DNA of 64,000 nt from positions 1,488,001 to 1,552,000 of the forward strand of contig NZ_CP019509.1 of NCBI RefSeq assembly GCF_002002905.1. Direction: 5' to 3'. The position numbers and the translations under genes are program-made. Numbering within the stretch: position 1 is the first letter of the stretch; each line of letters opens with the position of its first letter. This DNA comes from Aquaspirillum sp. LM1. Its GTDB lineage: Bacteria > Pseudomonadota > Gammaproteobacteria > Burkholderiales > Aquaspirillaceae. The notes under the pieces were generated by a model. That model saw only the letters and a list, made by a program, of their open reading frames with translations. It did no database searches and was not told the DNA's origin. This document shows positions 25,833 to 35,486 of the stretch, piece by piece.

Positions 25833-25884
25833 GCAGGACATCCCCACCCCATTTTCCCCATTTTTTATCTTACACAGGATAATC

Positions 25885-26487
25885 ATGAACTTGCGTCTGA
25901 TCACCTCGCTGCTGCTGGCCCTGGGCAGCCCCCTGGCGCTGGCCGATACCCTCACCCTGCCTGGCCAGCTGACTGGCAAGGCCGTGCTGCTGAACCCGGA
26001 TGACCCGGATTATGCTCGCGCGTCAGTGGAAAACGCCGTCAAGCCGGCAGGCATGGGCGGGGTGTACGCTGCGCTGGTGGTGCGGCTGATCGAAGATATA
26101 CCGGTGTACCGGATGTGGAATGGTCCGGACGAGGTCAATGCCCAAGGCAACACCAACCGGCTGGGTGGCTGGTGGTCGTATGATGCGCCCAGCGGCCCGG
26201 TCACCGCTTACCGGGTGGCCAATGAAATTTGCCTGAGCTGGAACAAGCTGACGTGGGTGGCAACCTGCTCGCTGAAAAAAGGCGCGGTGGTGGCCATTGG
26301 GCCGGGCCAGTCGGTGTCGGCAGAAAGCTGTGGCGACCCGACCGGGCAGGAGCATTACCCGGCCAATCCGACCACCTGGCAGACGTTTGTCAACAAGCCA
26401 TGGGCGCGCACCAGCGAGCTGGAATGCCCGCCACAAACCCAGGACTACCCGGCAGATCCGCTGAATATTGCCCTGCCCAAGCGGTAA
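25885..26487 (+). CDS. Hypothetical secreted protein, 200 aa
   Basis: Residues 1-20 form a clear signal peptide (SPLALA-DTL), so the product is exported. Four cysteines (in NEICLSW, VATCSLKK, AESCGDP and ELECPPQ) could form two disulfides in the periplasm. The rest is rich in Pro, Trp and Tyr (LGGWWSYDAP, NPTTWQTFVNKPW). No family is recognised. An AT-rich leader and CACAGGATAATC precede the start. It may be co-transcribed with the preceding 131-aa gene. Confidence 0.7.
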   Translation: MNLRLITSLLLALGSPLALADTLTLPGQLTGKAVLLNPDDPDYARASVENAVKPAGMGGVYAALVVRLIEDIPVYRMWNGPDEVNAQGNTNRLGGWWSYDAPSGPVTAYRVANEICLSWNKLTWVATCSLKKGAVVAIGPGQSVSAESCGDPTGQEHYPANPTTWQTFVNKPWARTSELECPPQTQDYPADPLNIALPKR

Positions 26488-26570
26488 GCGCCGCTGCCAC
26501 GACGCGTCATGCGGCGGCATCACGCCCGGCAAGCCGGGTGCGGTGCCCGCCCTGGCCCAGGCGGCCAGAT

Positions 26571-27590
26571 TTAAGCGCCAGGGCTGACGGCTGCCGTGAC
26601 ACTGCCCACTGACACATCCCCCACCCCACTCACCGCCCCCACTGCCGCGCCGCCATCGGCACTGCCCCCGCTGACCCCGCCCAGGGCACCCACGCTACTG
26701 AGGGCGCTGGCCACCACGCTGGCCACGGCACTGCCTGCCGCCTGACCCTGGCCAGACTGATTCAGCTGCGCCAGCATGTTTTGAATATCCGCCAGCACGC
26801 GGTCGAGTTCACTCAGCGCGTTGCGGCTATCCTTGTCGGCCTTTTGCCGGATCAAGGCGGCGGCGCGCTTGATTTCTTCCAGCAGGGTTTTCACTTCACG
26901 GGCAAACAGTTTGTCGAGCGGGTCTTCCTGCTCGTTGCGGGCGGCTTGGCTGGAATGGGCCTGCTCGGCGGACGCGTGGCCGTCGGCCTCGGCAGCGCTG
27001 TCGGCAGGCGCATGCTGGCTGGCGTTGGCATGCGCCTGCGCGCTGCTGTCCTCGGTGCTGATGGTGGCCGCTGCGTCCACCGTCATCGCGGCATTGGCCG
27101 ATGCGCCAGTGCCGCCCGCCTGGGCCGGACTGGCGGCAGCGCCTGAGGTGCTGGCAGACGAATTGGCGTTGCCGCTCTGGCTCGCACCTGCGGCGCTGGC
27201 TCCGGCCTCGCGGGCGCTGGCCCCGGTGTACAGGCCGACCGCCTGCTTGAGCTCGGCGGCAATCTGCCCAAGCTGGCGAGCCAGGCGCTTGAGCAGCGGA
27301 CCGCTGGCCCCGGCAATCCGCGATTTGAGCATTCTCACCCGCGCCTTGAGTTCGGCCACCTTGTCCAGCGCGCGCAGCTTGGTGTCGCGGCCAGGGCTGC
27401 TGGTGACCACCGCCTGACGGTCGTATACGGTGGGCCGCTCGGCTTGTTCCTTCAGCGACACCTTGACGCTGTCCTGCACCGCCTGAGCGTCTTCTCGCAG
27501 CTGGGTGAGCAGCTCGGCAGGTGGACGCAAGCGCACGCTCAGCTGAGTAAAGCGGCTACGCAGGGAGTCACCCAAGCTGGACAGGTTCAT
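26571..27590 (-). CDS. Low-complexity Ala/Ser/Gly-rich protein with predicted coiled coils
   Basis: A 339-aa protein of unknown function. Residues 1-120 are charged and helical (KLRALDKVAELKARVRMLKSRI), likely coiled coil. Residues 122-220 are a low-complexity Ala/Ser/Gly/His linker. Residues 220-275 form a second coiled coil (DKLFAREVKTLLEEIKRAAAL). The C-terminal 60 residues are Gly/Val/Ser-rich. There is no signal peptide. The gene faces away from gyrA. The layout resembles a scaffold or surface-layer-type filament protein, but I cannot name it. Confidence 0.6.
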   Translation of the reverse strand: MNLSSLGDSLRSRFTQLSVRLRPPAELLTQLREDAQAVQDSVKVSLKEQAERPTVYDRQAVVTSSPGRDTKLRALDKVAELKARVRMLKSRIAGASGPLLKRLARQLGQIAAELKQAVGLYTGASAREAGASAAGASQSGNANSSASTSGAAASPAQAGGTGASANAAMTVDAAATISTEDSSAQAHANASQHAPADSAAEADGHASAEQAHSSQAARNEQEDPLDKLFAREVKTLLEEIKRAAALIRQKADKDSRNALSELDRVLADIQNMLAQLNQSGQGQAAGSAVASVVASALSSVGALGGVSGGSADGGAAVGAVSGVGDVSVGSVTAAVSPGA

Positions 27591-27703
27591 GGCGGGCCTC
27601 GTGGCAGAAAACGGACAATACCGTGTTATCGACCATTTCTGCTGAAAATCAAGCCAGCGTCATGACAGCCCGCCTGTGCTGTCCCCATACGGACAAGGAT
27701 ACC

Positions 27704-27727
27704 CGGACGGTCCGTCCGTGCTAGAAT
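27704..27727 (+). promoter_or_regulatory. Candidate gyrA promoter with overlapping palindrome
   Basis: A 15-bp palindrome, CGGACGG-T-CCGTCCG (27704-27718), is followed at once by an extended -10 like element TGCTAGAAT (27719-27727). A start of transcription near 27734 would give a leader of about 35 bases for gyrA. The palindrome covers the spacer, where a repressor or an architectural protein could act. No good -35 hexamer is seen. Confidence 0.45.
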
Positions 27728-27768
27728 CAAGCCTATTTTGCTTAGACAGAGACGGCTTGACCTGATCC

Positions 27769-30441
27769 ATGACAGAACATTTATTCGCCAAAGAAACCAT
27801 CCCGGTCAGCCTCGAAGAAGAGATGCGTCGTTCCTACCTGGATTACGCGATGAGCGTGATTGTGGGACGTGCCTTGCCGGATGTGCGCGACGGCCTCAAG
27901 CCTGTGCACCGTCGCGTTCTGTTTGCCATGCACGAGCTGTCCAACGACTGGAACCGCCCGTATAAAAAATCCGCCCGTATTGTCGGCGACGTGATCGGTA
28001 AGTATCACCCGCATGGCGACACGGCGGTGTACGACACCATCGTGCGCATGGCGCAGGATTTCTCCCTGCGCTACCCGCTGGTGGATGGCCAGGGCAACTT
28101 CGGCTCGGTGGACGGCGACAACGCGGCGGCCATGCGTTACACCGAAATCCGCATGTCGCGCATTGCCCATGAGCTGCTGGCCGATATCGAAAAAGAAACC
28201 GTCGATTTTGGTCCCAACTACGACGGTTCCGAGCACGAACCGCTGATCCTGCCGGCCAAGCTGCCCAATCTGCTGATCAACGGCAGTTCGGGCATTGCCG
28301 TGGGCATGGCCACCAATATTCCGCCGCACAACCTCAACGAAGTGGTCGATGCCTGCCTGGCGCTGCTGGGCAATGGCGAACTGACCATCGACGAGCTGAT
28401 CGACATCATCCCGGCTCCGGACTTCCCGACCGCCGGCATCATCTACGGCACCGCCGGGGTGAAGGAAGGCTATCGCACTGGCCGTGGCCGGGTGGTGATG
28501 CGCGCGCGCACCCATGTCGAGGACATCGGCAAGGGCGACCGTCAGGCGCTGATCGTCGATGAGCTGCCGTATCAGGTGAACAAAGCCCGTCTGCTCGAGC
28601 GCATTGGCGAGCTGGTGCGGGAAAAAACCCTGGAAGGCATCAGCGAAATCCGCGACGAGTCGGACAAGTCTGGCATGCGCGTGGTGATTGAGCTCAAGCG
28701 CGGCGAAGTGCCGGATGTGGTGCTGAACAATCTGTACAAGATGACCCAGCTGCAGGACAGCTTCGGCATCAATATGGTGGCGCTGGTTGATGGCCAGCCG
28801 CGCCTGCTCAATATCAAGCAGATTCTGGAAGAATTCCTGCGTCATCGCCGCGAAGTGGTGACCCGCCGCACCGTGTTCGAGCTGCGCAAGGCGCGCGAAC
28901 GCGGCCATGTGCTGGAAGGCCTGGCGGTGGCCTTGTCCAATGTCGATCCGATCATCCTGCAGATCAAGGCCTCGCCCACCCCGGCAGACGCCAAGCGCGA
29001 GCTGATGTCGCAAGTGTGGGCCTCCGAGCTGGTTACCGACATGCTCAGCCGGGTGGACGTGGCCCAGGCGCGCCCGGATGGGCTGCTGCCGGAATACGGC
29101 CTGCACGGTGGCGAATACCGCCTGTCGGATGTGCAGGCCCAGGCGATTCTGGAACTGCGCCTGCAACGGTTGACCGGGCTGGAGCAGGACAAGATCGTGG
29201 GCGAATACCGCGATGTGATGGCCACCACCATGGACCTGCTGGACATTCTGGCCCGGCCAGAGCGGGTGTCGCAGATCATCACCGACGAGCTTAACCAGAT
29301 CAAAACCCAGTTTGGCGACGCCCGCCGCTCGGAAATCTCGGTATTTGGCGGCGACATCAATATCGAAGACCTGATCACCCCGCAGGATATGGTGGTGACC
29401 ATTTCCCACACCGGCTATATCAAGGCGCAGCCGATTGACGATTACCGCTCGCAACGGCGCGGCGGACGTGGCAAGCAGGCCACTGCCACCAAGGAAGACG
29501 ATTTCATCGACACGCTGTTTGTCGCCAACACCCACGACTATCTGCTGAGCTTCTCCAGCCTGGGGCGGATGTACTGGATCAAGGTGTACGACCTGCCGCA
29601 AGGCAGCCGCAACAGCCGGGGCAAGCCGATGGTCAATGTGCTGCCGCTGGCCGAAGGCGAAAAAATCAATGCGCTGCTGCCGGTGAAGGAATTCCGCGAC
29701 GACCAGTTTGTGTTCATGGCCACCGCCAATGGCACGGTAAAGAAAACCCCGCTGGTGGATTTCTCACGCCCGCGCAGCGCCGGCATCATCGCCGTGGGCC
29801 TGGACGAAGGCGACAATCTGATTGGCGTGGCGCTGACCCATGGCCAGGATCAGATCATGCTGTTCTCCGACGCCGGCAAGGCGGTGCGCTTTGACGAAAC
29901 CGACGTGCGCCCGATGGGCCGCACCGCCACTGGCGTGCGCGGCATGCTGCTGGGCGAAGGCCAGCAGGTGATTTCGCTGCTGGTGACCAATTCGGAAGAC
30001 CAGCAAGTGCTGACCGCCAGCGATGGCGGCTACGGCAAGCGCACCCGCACCGGCGAGTTCCGCCACACCAGCCGGGGCACCCAGGGCGTGATTGCCATGG
30101 ACCTGACCGACAAGACCGGCCTGAAGCTGGTGGCTGCCAGCCTGGTGGAAGACCGTGACGACGTGATGCTGATCACCACCGGTGGCGTGCTGATTCGCAC
30201 CAAGGTGTGCGAAGTGCGCGAAACCGGTCGGGCAGCACAAGGGGTGCGGCTGATCAATCTGGACGACGGCGAAAAGCTGGTGGGTTTTGAAAAAGTGGCC
30301 GAAAGCGACGACCCGGAAGCCGAAGACGGCGACCTGACCGGCGTGGATGCTGCGGCCAGCGAGGCAGACACTGCCGTTGCCGTGCCGGCCAGCGACAGCA
30401 CCGCCGCCGACGATAGCCCTGCTGCGGATGCCCAGGCATGA
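27769..30441 (+). CDS. gyrA: DNA gyrase subunit A
   Basis: An 890-aa type II topoisomerase subunit, cutting and rejoining DNA for negative supercoiling with GyrB. The N-terminal winged-helix domain contains the quinolone-resistance region [11 protein letters not shown] and the catalytic Tyr in [10 protein letters not shown]. The C-terminal beta-pinwheel carries the GyrA box in QRRGGRGKQ. At the position of E. coli Ser83 there is Thr (Thr85 here), as in several wild-type species; Asp89 is kept. An acidic Ala/Asp/Ser tail (about 50 residues) extends the end. The stop overlaps the next gene by 4 bases. Confidence 0.97.
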   Translation: MTEHLFAKETIPVSLEEEMRRSYLDYAMSVIVGRALPDVRDGLKPVHRRVLFAMHELSNDWNRPYKKSARIVGDVIGKYHPHGDTAVYDTIVRMAQDFSLRYPLVDGQGNFGSVDGDNAAAMRYTEIRMSRIAHELLADIEKETVDFGPNYDGSEHEPLILPAKLPNLLINGSSGIAVGMATNIPPHNLNEVVDACLALLGNGELTIDELIDIIPAPDFPTAGIIYGTAGVKEGYRTGRGRVVMRARTHVEDIGKGDRQALIVDELPYQVNKARLLERIGELVREKTLEGISEIRDESDKSGMRVVIELKRGEVPDVVLNNLYKMTQLQDSFGINMVALVDGQPRLLNIKQILEEFLRHRREVVTRRTVFELRKARERGHVLEGLAVALSNVDPIILQIKASPTPADAKRELMSQVWASELVTDMLSRVDVAQARPDGLLPEYGLHGGEYRLSDVQAQAILELRLQRLTGLEQDKIVGEYRDVMATTMDLLDILARPERVSQIITDELNQIKTQFGDARRSEISVFGGDINIEDLITPQDMVVTISHTGYIKAQPIDDYRSQRRGGRGKQATATKEDDFIDTLFVANTHDYLLSFSSLGRMYWIKVYDLPQGSRNSRGKPMVNVLPLAEGEKINALLPVKEFRDDQFVFMATANGTVKKTPLVDFSRPRSAGIIAVGLDEGDNLIGVALTHGQDQIMLFSDAGKAVRFDETDVRPMGRTATGVRGMLLGEGQQVISLLVTNSEDQQVLTASDGGYGKRTRTGEFRHTSRGTQGVIAMDLTDKTGLKLVAASLVEDRDDVMLITTGGVLIRTKVCEVRETGRAAQGVRLINLDDGEKLVGFEKVAESDDPEAEDGDLTGVDAAASEADTAVAVPASDSTAADDSPAADAQA

Positions 30442-30896
30442 CCGAACTGCTGAATACCCTGCAGCGCTGGCTGATCACCCTGCCACACTGCGCCACCCTG
30501 GGCTTTGAATTTGTCGGGGTCAGCCACGGTAAGCCCACGCTGAAGGTCAACTACCGGCCCGATCTGGTGGGCAATGGCAGCAATGGCGTGGTGCACGGCG
30601 GGGTGATCACCTCGCTGGTGGACACCACCAGCGCCCTGTCGGTATTCAGCCACCTGGACAGCGCCGAGGCGATGGCCACGCTGGACCTGCGCATCGACTA
30701 CCTGAAGGCAGCCACGCCGGGGCTGGCGATTTACTGCACCGCCGAGTGCTACAAGCTGACCCGGCAAATTGGCTTCACCCGTGCGGTGTGCCACCACGGC
30801 GACGCCTCCGACCCGATTGCCCACAGCGTGGCCACCTTCATGCGCGGCTCGTCCAATGCCATTTTGGGCGGCGACGCCACAGGAGCCCCGCTATGA
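30438..30896 (+). CDS. PaaI-type hotdog thioesterase
   Basis: A 152-aa acyl-CoA thioesterase-like protein of the PaaI/YbgC hotdog superfamily. The central block [17 protein letters not shown] contains the conserved His-Gly-Gly and the acidic residue used in catalysis, followed by [15 protein letters not shown]. Its ATG overlaps the gyrA stop (ATGA) and its stop overlaps a second hotdog protein, so the three are translationally linked. Substrate unknown. Confidence 0.88.
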   Translation: MTELLNTLQRWLITLPHCATLGFEFVGVSHGKPTLKVNYRPDLVGNGSNGVVHGGVITSLVDTTSALSVFSHLDSAEAMATLDLRIDYLKAATPGLAIYCTAECYKLTRQIGFTRAVCHHGDASDPIAHSVATFMRGSSNAILGGDATGAPL

Positions 30897-31330
30897 GCGC
30901 GTTCATGCAATCGTTTCTGGCGTTGCGCGAGCGCAAGGACTATGCTGGCATCATCGAAACCATCCCCTACGCCAAGCTGCTCGGGGTGGAGTTTGAAGAA
31001 ACCGGCGAAGACAGCCTGCTGTTCCGTCTGCCCTTCTACGAACACAATATCGGCAACACCCTGTTGCCGGCCTTGCATGGCGGGCTGATTGGCGGCTTTC
31101 TGGAAAACGCCGGGCTGATCCACCTGATGTGGGTGCGCGCCACGCTGGAGCCGCCCAAGGTGGTGGATATTTCCTTCGACTACCTGCGCTCGGGCAAACC
31201 AGAAACCCTGTACGCCCAGTGCCAGCTGACCAAGCAGGGCAAGCGGGTGGCAAACATGCTGATTGAATCGTGGCAGGGCGACCGCAGCAAGCCGGTGGCC
31301 GTGGCCCGCGCGCATTTTTTGTTGAGTTAA
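30893..31330 (+). CDS. Second hotdog-fold thioesterase
   Basis: A 145-aa hotdog protein related to its upstream neighbour, with the core block LPALHGGLIGGFLENAG and the pattern VVDISFDYLRSGKPE. The start ATG 30893 overlaps the previous stop. Tandem, divergent hotdog genes like these often make heteromeric enzymes, an inference. A frame reaching further upstream to 30746 lies within the previous gene. A GC-rich hairpin region (31331-31415) separates it from serC. Confidence 0.85.
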   Translation: MSAFMQSFLALRERKDYAGIIETIPYAKLLGVEFEETGEDSLLFRLPFYEHNIGNTLLPALHGGLIGGFLENAGLIHLMWVRATLEPPKVVDISFDYLRSGKPETLYAQCQLTKQGKRVANMLIESWQGDRSKPVAVARAHFLLS

Positions 31331-31415
31331 ACCGCCCCTGCCATCGCCAGAGGCAAGGGGGAGCGGCCCGGTTTCCCGCCCCGATGCGGGCCGGCCCACC
31401 GAACAAGGACTGGTC

Positions 31416-32501
31416 ATGACCCAAGTGTACAATTTCTCCGCCGGCCCGGCGGTGTTGCCGCGTGACGTGCTGTTGCAGGCCCAGCAGGAACTGCTGGACT
31501 GGCACGGCAGTGGCATGTCGGTGATGGAAATGAGCCACCGTGGCAAAGAGTTCATGTCCATCATTCACGATGCCGAAACTGACCTGCGTCAGCTGATGGG
31601 CATCCCGGCCAACTATAAAGTGCTGTTTCTGCAAGGCGGCGCACTGTCGCAGTTTTCCATGGTGCCGCTGAACCTGCTGGGCGACAAAACCCATATCGAC
31701 GTGGTGAATACCGGTCACTGGTCCAAACTGGCCATCAAGGAAGCGCGCAAGTTTACCGAGGTGAATGTGGTGGCTTCCAGCGAAGACCGCCAGTTCAGCT
31801 ATGTGCCCGATGTGGCCAGCTGGAAACGCTCGCCAGACGCCGCCTATCTGCATTATGTATCCAACGAAACCATCGGTGGCGTGCAGTTCCCGTTTGTGCC
31901 CGACAGCGGCGAGACACCGCTGGTGTGCGACATGTCGTCCGACATCCTGTCGCGTCCGGTGGACGTATCGCGTTTCGGGCTGATTTTTGCCGGTGCGCAA
32001 AAAAACATCGGCCCGTCCGGGCTCACCCTGGTGATTGTGCGCGACGACCTGCTGGGCAAGCTGCCGGCGCACATGCCCACCATGTTTGACTACCGGGTTC
32101 ACGCCGACGCCGATTCGATGTACAACACGCCGCCCACCTACGCCATCTATATTGCCGGCCTGGTGTTCAAATGGCTGAAACAGCAAGGCGGCGTAGCGGG
32201 CATCCACAGCCGCAATGAAGAAAAAGCCGGCCTGCTCTACCACACCATCGACAACAGCCATGGCTTTTACCACTGCCCGGTAGACACCGCCAACCGCTCG
32301 CGGATGAATGTGCCGTTCCGTCTGGGCAGCGCCGAACTGGAAGCCAGCTTCCTGGCCGAAGCCGAGCAGCGCAACCTGCTGCAACTGAAAGGCCACCGTT
32401 CGGTTGGCGGCATGCGCGCGTCAATTTACAACGCCATGCCGCTGGAAGGGGTGAAAGCCCTGACCAGCTTCATGACCGACTTTGCCCGCCGCCACGGCTG
32501 A
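31416..32501 (+). CDS. serC: Phosphoserine aminotransferase
   Basis: A 361-aa PLP enzyme making phosphoserine from phosphohydroxypyruvate and glutamate, also used in pyridoxine synthesis. The start YNFSAGPAVLPRDVL is diagnostic. The PLP Lys lies in FAGAQKNIGPSG, with EMSHRGKEF and the C-terminal HRSVGGMRASIYNAM also typical. Full length. It is followed at 8 bases by an O-methyltransferase gene and then pheA. The gyrA-serC-pheA order is widespread in betaproteobacteria. Confidence 0.97.
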   Translation: MTQVYNFSAGPAVLPRDVLLQAQQELLDWHGSGMSVMEMSHRGKEFMSIIHDAETDLRQLMGIPANYKVLFLQGGALSQFSMVPLNLLGDKTHIDVVNTGHWSKLAIKEARKFTEVNVVASSEDRQFSYVPDVASWKRSPDAAYLHYVSNETIGGVQFPFVPDSGETPLVCDMSSDILSRPVDVSRFGLIFAGAQKNIGPSGLTLVIVRDDLLGKLPAHMPTMFDYRVHADADSMYNTPPTYAIYIAGLVFKWLKQQGGVAGIHSRNEEKAGLLYHTIDNSHGFYHCPVDTANRSRMNVPFRLGSAELEASFLAEAEQRNLLQLKGHRSVGGMRASIYNAMPLEGVKALTSFMTDFARRHG

Positions 32502-32509
32502 GACTCACC

Positions 32510-33097
32510 ATGCTGACCCCGGCCCTGTTGCTCCAGCTTGATCGTCTGTCCAGTCACGGCCAGAAACACGACGCCGTGACGCTGACCCGCGCAGACAAAC
32601 TGCTCAATATCACCCCGGATACCGGGCTGATGCTGTACCAGTGGGTGCGTTTTGGCCAGCCGGCGCATATTGTGGAAATTGGCACCTCCAATGGTTATTC
32701 CACCTTATGGCTGGCGGCAGCGGCACAGTGTTACGGCGGTCATGTCACCTCGCTGGACAATCTGCCCGCCAAAACCACCTCGGCGCAGCACAACCTCAGC
32801 GAAGCCGGCCTGCAGGACAGCGTCACCCTGGTTACCGCCGACGCCAGCGCCTGGCTGCGCCAGCAGGAGGCTGCCTCGGCCCAGTTGGTGTTTCTTGACG
32901 CTGACCGCAGCCGCTATGTGGGCGACTGGCCGGCGCTGGCCGACTTGCTGGCACCCGGCGGGCTGATGGTGGTGGATAACGCCGTGTCGCATGCCAGCGA
33001 GTGTGCGGATTTTTTTGCCCGGGTGCGCGCCACGCCGGGTTTTGTTTGTGAGCTGCTCCCGATCGGGAATGGCGAATTCATCATCCTCAAGGACTGA
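32510..33097 (+). CDS. O-methyltransferase (SAM-dependent, class I)
   Basis: A 195-aa Rossmann-fold methyltransferase of the caffeoyl-CoA/catechol O-methyltransferase type (Methyltransf_3 or Methyltransf_24). The SAM-binding motif is VEIGTSNGYSTLWLA (residues ~51-65), with VTSLDNL and VFLDADRSRYV carrying the metal-binding acidic residues, then GGLMVVDNAV. Inserted between serC and pheA, with gaps of 8 and 4 bases, so it belongs to their operon. Substrate unknown. Confidence 0.88.
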   Translation: MLTPALLLQLDRLSSHGQKHDAVTLTRADKLLNITPDTGLMLYQWVRFGQPAHIVEIGTSNGYSTLWLAAAAQCYGGHVTSLDNLPAKTTSAQHNLSEAGLQDSVTLVTADASAWLRQQEAASAQLVFLDADRSRYVGDWPALADLLAPGGLMVVDNAVSHASECADFFARVRATPGFVCELLPIGNGEFIILKD

Positions 33098-33101
33098 CGT
33101 C

Positions 33102-34178
33102 ATGTCCGACGACCTGCTCAAACACCACCGCGATGCCATCGACAGCATCGACGCCCATATTCTGGCACTGATCAACGAGCGGGCCAGCCACGCCCAGCGA
33201 ATTGGCGAAATCAAGGGCGGCGGGGTGATCTACCGCCCGGAACGCGAAGCCCAGGTGCTGCGCCGGATCAAGGAAATCAACCCCGGCCCGCTGTCGGACG
33301 AATCCGCTGCCCGGCTGTTCCGTGAAATCATGTCGGCCTGTCTGTCGCTGGAAAAACCGCTGTCGATTGCCTTTCTTGGCCCGGCAGGCAGCTTTACCCA
33401 GGCAGCGGCCATCAAGCACTTTGGCCATGCTGCCAACACCGTAGCCTGCGCCTCGATTGACGAAGCATTCCGTTCGGTAGAATCACGCGCACTGGACTAC
33501 GTAGTGGCACCGGTAGAAAACTCCACCGAAGGTGCCGTGGGCCGCACGCTCGACCTGATGGTGAACACTCCGCTGAAGATCTGTGGCGAAGTGGTGCTGC
33601 GCATCCATCACCACCTGCTGCGCAAAGACCCCAGCGCCGACAGCCCGCCGCCGCGCAAGGTGTATTCGCACGCGCAGTCGCTGGCGCAATGCCATGAATG
33701 GCTGAACAAAAACCTGCCCGACGTCGAACGGGTGTCGGTGGCCAGCAATGCCGAAGCCGCCCGGCTGGCCAGCGAAGACCCCAGCGTGGCTGCCATTGCC
33801 GGCGAAGCCGCCGCCGAACGCTACGGCCTGACCCGGCTGGCGATCAACATCGAAGATGAGCCGAACAACACCACCCGGTTTCTGGTGCTGGGCCATCAGG
33901 ATTCCACCCCGTCGGGCCGCGATAAAACCTCGCTGGTGCTGTCGGCGCAAAACAAGCCGGGGGCCGTTCACCGCCTGCTGGCCCCACTGGCCAGCAATGG
34001 CGTGTCGATGACCAAGCTGGAATCGCGCCCATCGCGCACCGGCCTGTGGGAATACGTGTTCTTCATTGATATCGACGGCCATCAGAGTGAGCCCAAAATC
34101 CAGCTCGCGCTGGAAGCACTGCACGAACATGCCGCCTTTGTGAAGGTGCTGGGCTCCTACCCGGTGGCGGTGTTATAA
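33102..34178 (+). CDS. pheA: Bifunctional chorismate mutase / prephenate dehydratase
   Basis: A 358-aa P-protein converting chorismate to phenylpyruvate. The chorismate mutase domain is residues 1-90 (HRDAIDSIDAHILALINERA), the dehydratase domain about 93-270 (FLGPAGSFTQAAA, then the catalytic VAPVENSTEGAVG), and the ACT regulatory domain the last 80 residues (NKPGAVHRLLAPLASNG with ESRPS, the phenylalanine-binding motif). The ATG 33102 lies 4 bases after the methyltransferase stop. A longer frame upstream overlaps that gene and is rejected. Confidence 0.97.
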   Translation: MSDDLLKHHRDAIDSIDAHILALINERASHAQRIGEIKGGGVIYRPEREAQVLRRIKEINPGPLSDESAARLFREIMSACLSLEKPLSIAFLGPAGSFTQAAAIKHFGHAANTVACASIDEAFRSVESRALDYVVAPVENSTEGAVGRTLDLMVNTPLKICGEVVLRIHHHLLRKDPSADSPPPRKVYSHAQSLAQCHEWLNKNLPDVERVSVASNAEAARLASEDPSVAAIAGEAAAERYGLTRLAINIEDEPNNTTRFLVLGHQDSTPSGRDKTSLVLSAQNKPGAVHRLLAPLASNGVSMTKLESRPSRTGLWEYVFFIDIDGHQSEPKIQLALEALHEHAAFVKVLGSYPVAVL

Positions 34179-34260
34179 GCGCAGCGCGGCAAATGCGCCG
34201 CGTGCTGGCCACGATTTTGCTTGGCCAAACAGTTTCATTTTTGAAGGAAAGTCGGACATC

Positions 34261-34842
34261 ATGAAACGGCTCTGCGTCTTTTGCGGCTCCAACCGGGGTG
34301 CGCATCCCGAGTATGAACAAGCAGCGGTCAACCTGGGGCAAACCCTGGCTGCGCAAGGCATCGGGCTGGTTTACGGCGGTGGCAATGTTGGCCTGATGGG
34401 CGCGCTGGCCAATAGCGTGCTGGCCGCTGGCGGCGAAGCCATTGGCGTGATTCCGACATTCCTGCGCGACAAGGAGCTGGCGCACAGCCAGCTGACCCAG
34501 CTGCATGTGGTGGACTCCATGCACACCCGCAAGGCCATGATGGCCGATATGGCCGATGGTTTTATTGCCCTGCCCGGTGGCCTGGGTACCTTTGAAGAGC
34601 TGTTTGAAGTGGCCAGCTGGGCGCAGTTGGGCATGCACAACAAACCCATTGGTCTGCTCAATGTGGCCGATTTTTACACCCCGCTGCTGGCCCTGCTCGA
34701 CACCGCCGCCCGCCAGGGCTTTATGCGCGAACAGCATGTTGGCCTGATGCTGGCCGACAGCGATGCCGATACCCTGCTGGCACGCATGCGTGCCTACCAG
34801 CCGGCCAGTGCGCATAAATGGCTGGATCGCACCGCCTGCTAA
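34261..34842 (+). CDS. LOG family protein (nucleoside 5'-monophosphate phosphoribohydrolase-like)
   Basis: A 193-aa Rossmann-like protein of the LOG family (TIGR00730), which cleaves the ribose phosphate from cytokinin or purine nucleotides. The signature PGGLGTFEELFE is present, as is the upstream VDSMHTRKAMMADMADGF. The N-terminus is CVFCGSNRGAHPEY, also characteristic. Full length. AAGGAAAG precedes the start. Possibly co-transcribed with pheA; the gap is 82 bases. Confidence 0.93.
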   Translation: MKRLCVFCGSNRGAHPEYEQAAVNLGQTLAAQGIGLVYGGGNVGLMGALANSVLAAGGEAIGVIPTFLRDKELAHSQLTQLHVVDSMHTRKAMMADMADGFIALPGGLGTFEELFEVASWAQLGMHNKPIGLLNVADFYTPLLALLDTAARQGFMREQHVGLMLADSDADTLLARMRAYQPASAHKWLDRTAC

Positions 34843-35020
34843 GGCCCGTGCATCACGCCTGGCCCGTGCGCCATCCTGGCCTGCCGGGCGGTGCGTGGGC
34901 CAGGCGCCAAAACCCCTGGCCATTCATGTGATTGCGCAATGGTCTGGCCTGCCTGTGCCCGCTCAGGTATCAGGTATATAGTGTCAGGATACCCCGAGCC
35001 TTTTGCCCAAGGAGTTCACC

Positions 35021-35455
35021 ATGTCTGTTCAGCGTCTGGATCCTGCCGTGCTTGCCCGCGCCCTTGCTGGTGTGCCATTTTCATCTGGCACCAGCACGGA
35101 CAACACCATCTTCGATCAAATGCTGCAAACCCAGCAAGCCCGAATCGACGCCGCGTCAGCCAATAAAACCGGCAATCAGACCAGCGCCCCCGACACCACA
35201 CCGGCCAGCACCCGCCAGGTCTTTGAAGCGGCACTGTTTTCCGGGTCCAGCGCCAACACGCTGGACCTGGGTGTGCCTCGCCAGGACTTGCGCGCCAGTC
35301 TGGCACTGAATGCGTATTACCAGCCGCGCACCCTGAACGCCGAATCCATCAACCGCCATATCGACAGCCTGCTCAGCCCCACCTCAACAGCGTCTACGCC
35401 AGAATCGGTCAAGCAGGCCTTGCGCCAGTTTCAAGCCACCCTGAATGCCAGTTAG
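35021..35455 (+). CDS. Hypothetical protein, 144 aa
   Basis: Unrecognised. The ATG at 35021 follows a strong AAGGAG, and the frame shows normal codon use, so it is probably real. It is soluble, rich in Ala, Ser, Thr and Gln, and probably largely disordered in the middle (DAASANKTGNQTSAP). C-terminal helices (SINRHIDSLLSP, KQALRQFQATLN) could mediate oligomerisation. It lies directly before a tandem repeat array. Confidence 0.65.
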   Translation: MSVQRLDPAVLARALAGVPFSSGTSTDNTIFDQMLQTQQARIDAASANKTGNQTSAPDTTPASTRQVFEAALFSGSSANTLDLGVPRQDLRASLALNAYYQPRTLNAESINRHIDSLLSPTSTASTPESVKQALRQFQATLNAS

Positions 35456-35486
35456 CGCAAAGCCGCCCCGCCACAGCACCTGCCAG

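Noticed and set aside
27781-29601. A 606-codon minus-strand frame opposite gyrA
   Set aside because: Antisense shadow of an intact gyrA with typical motifs.
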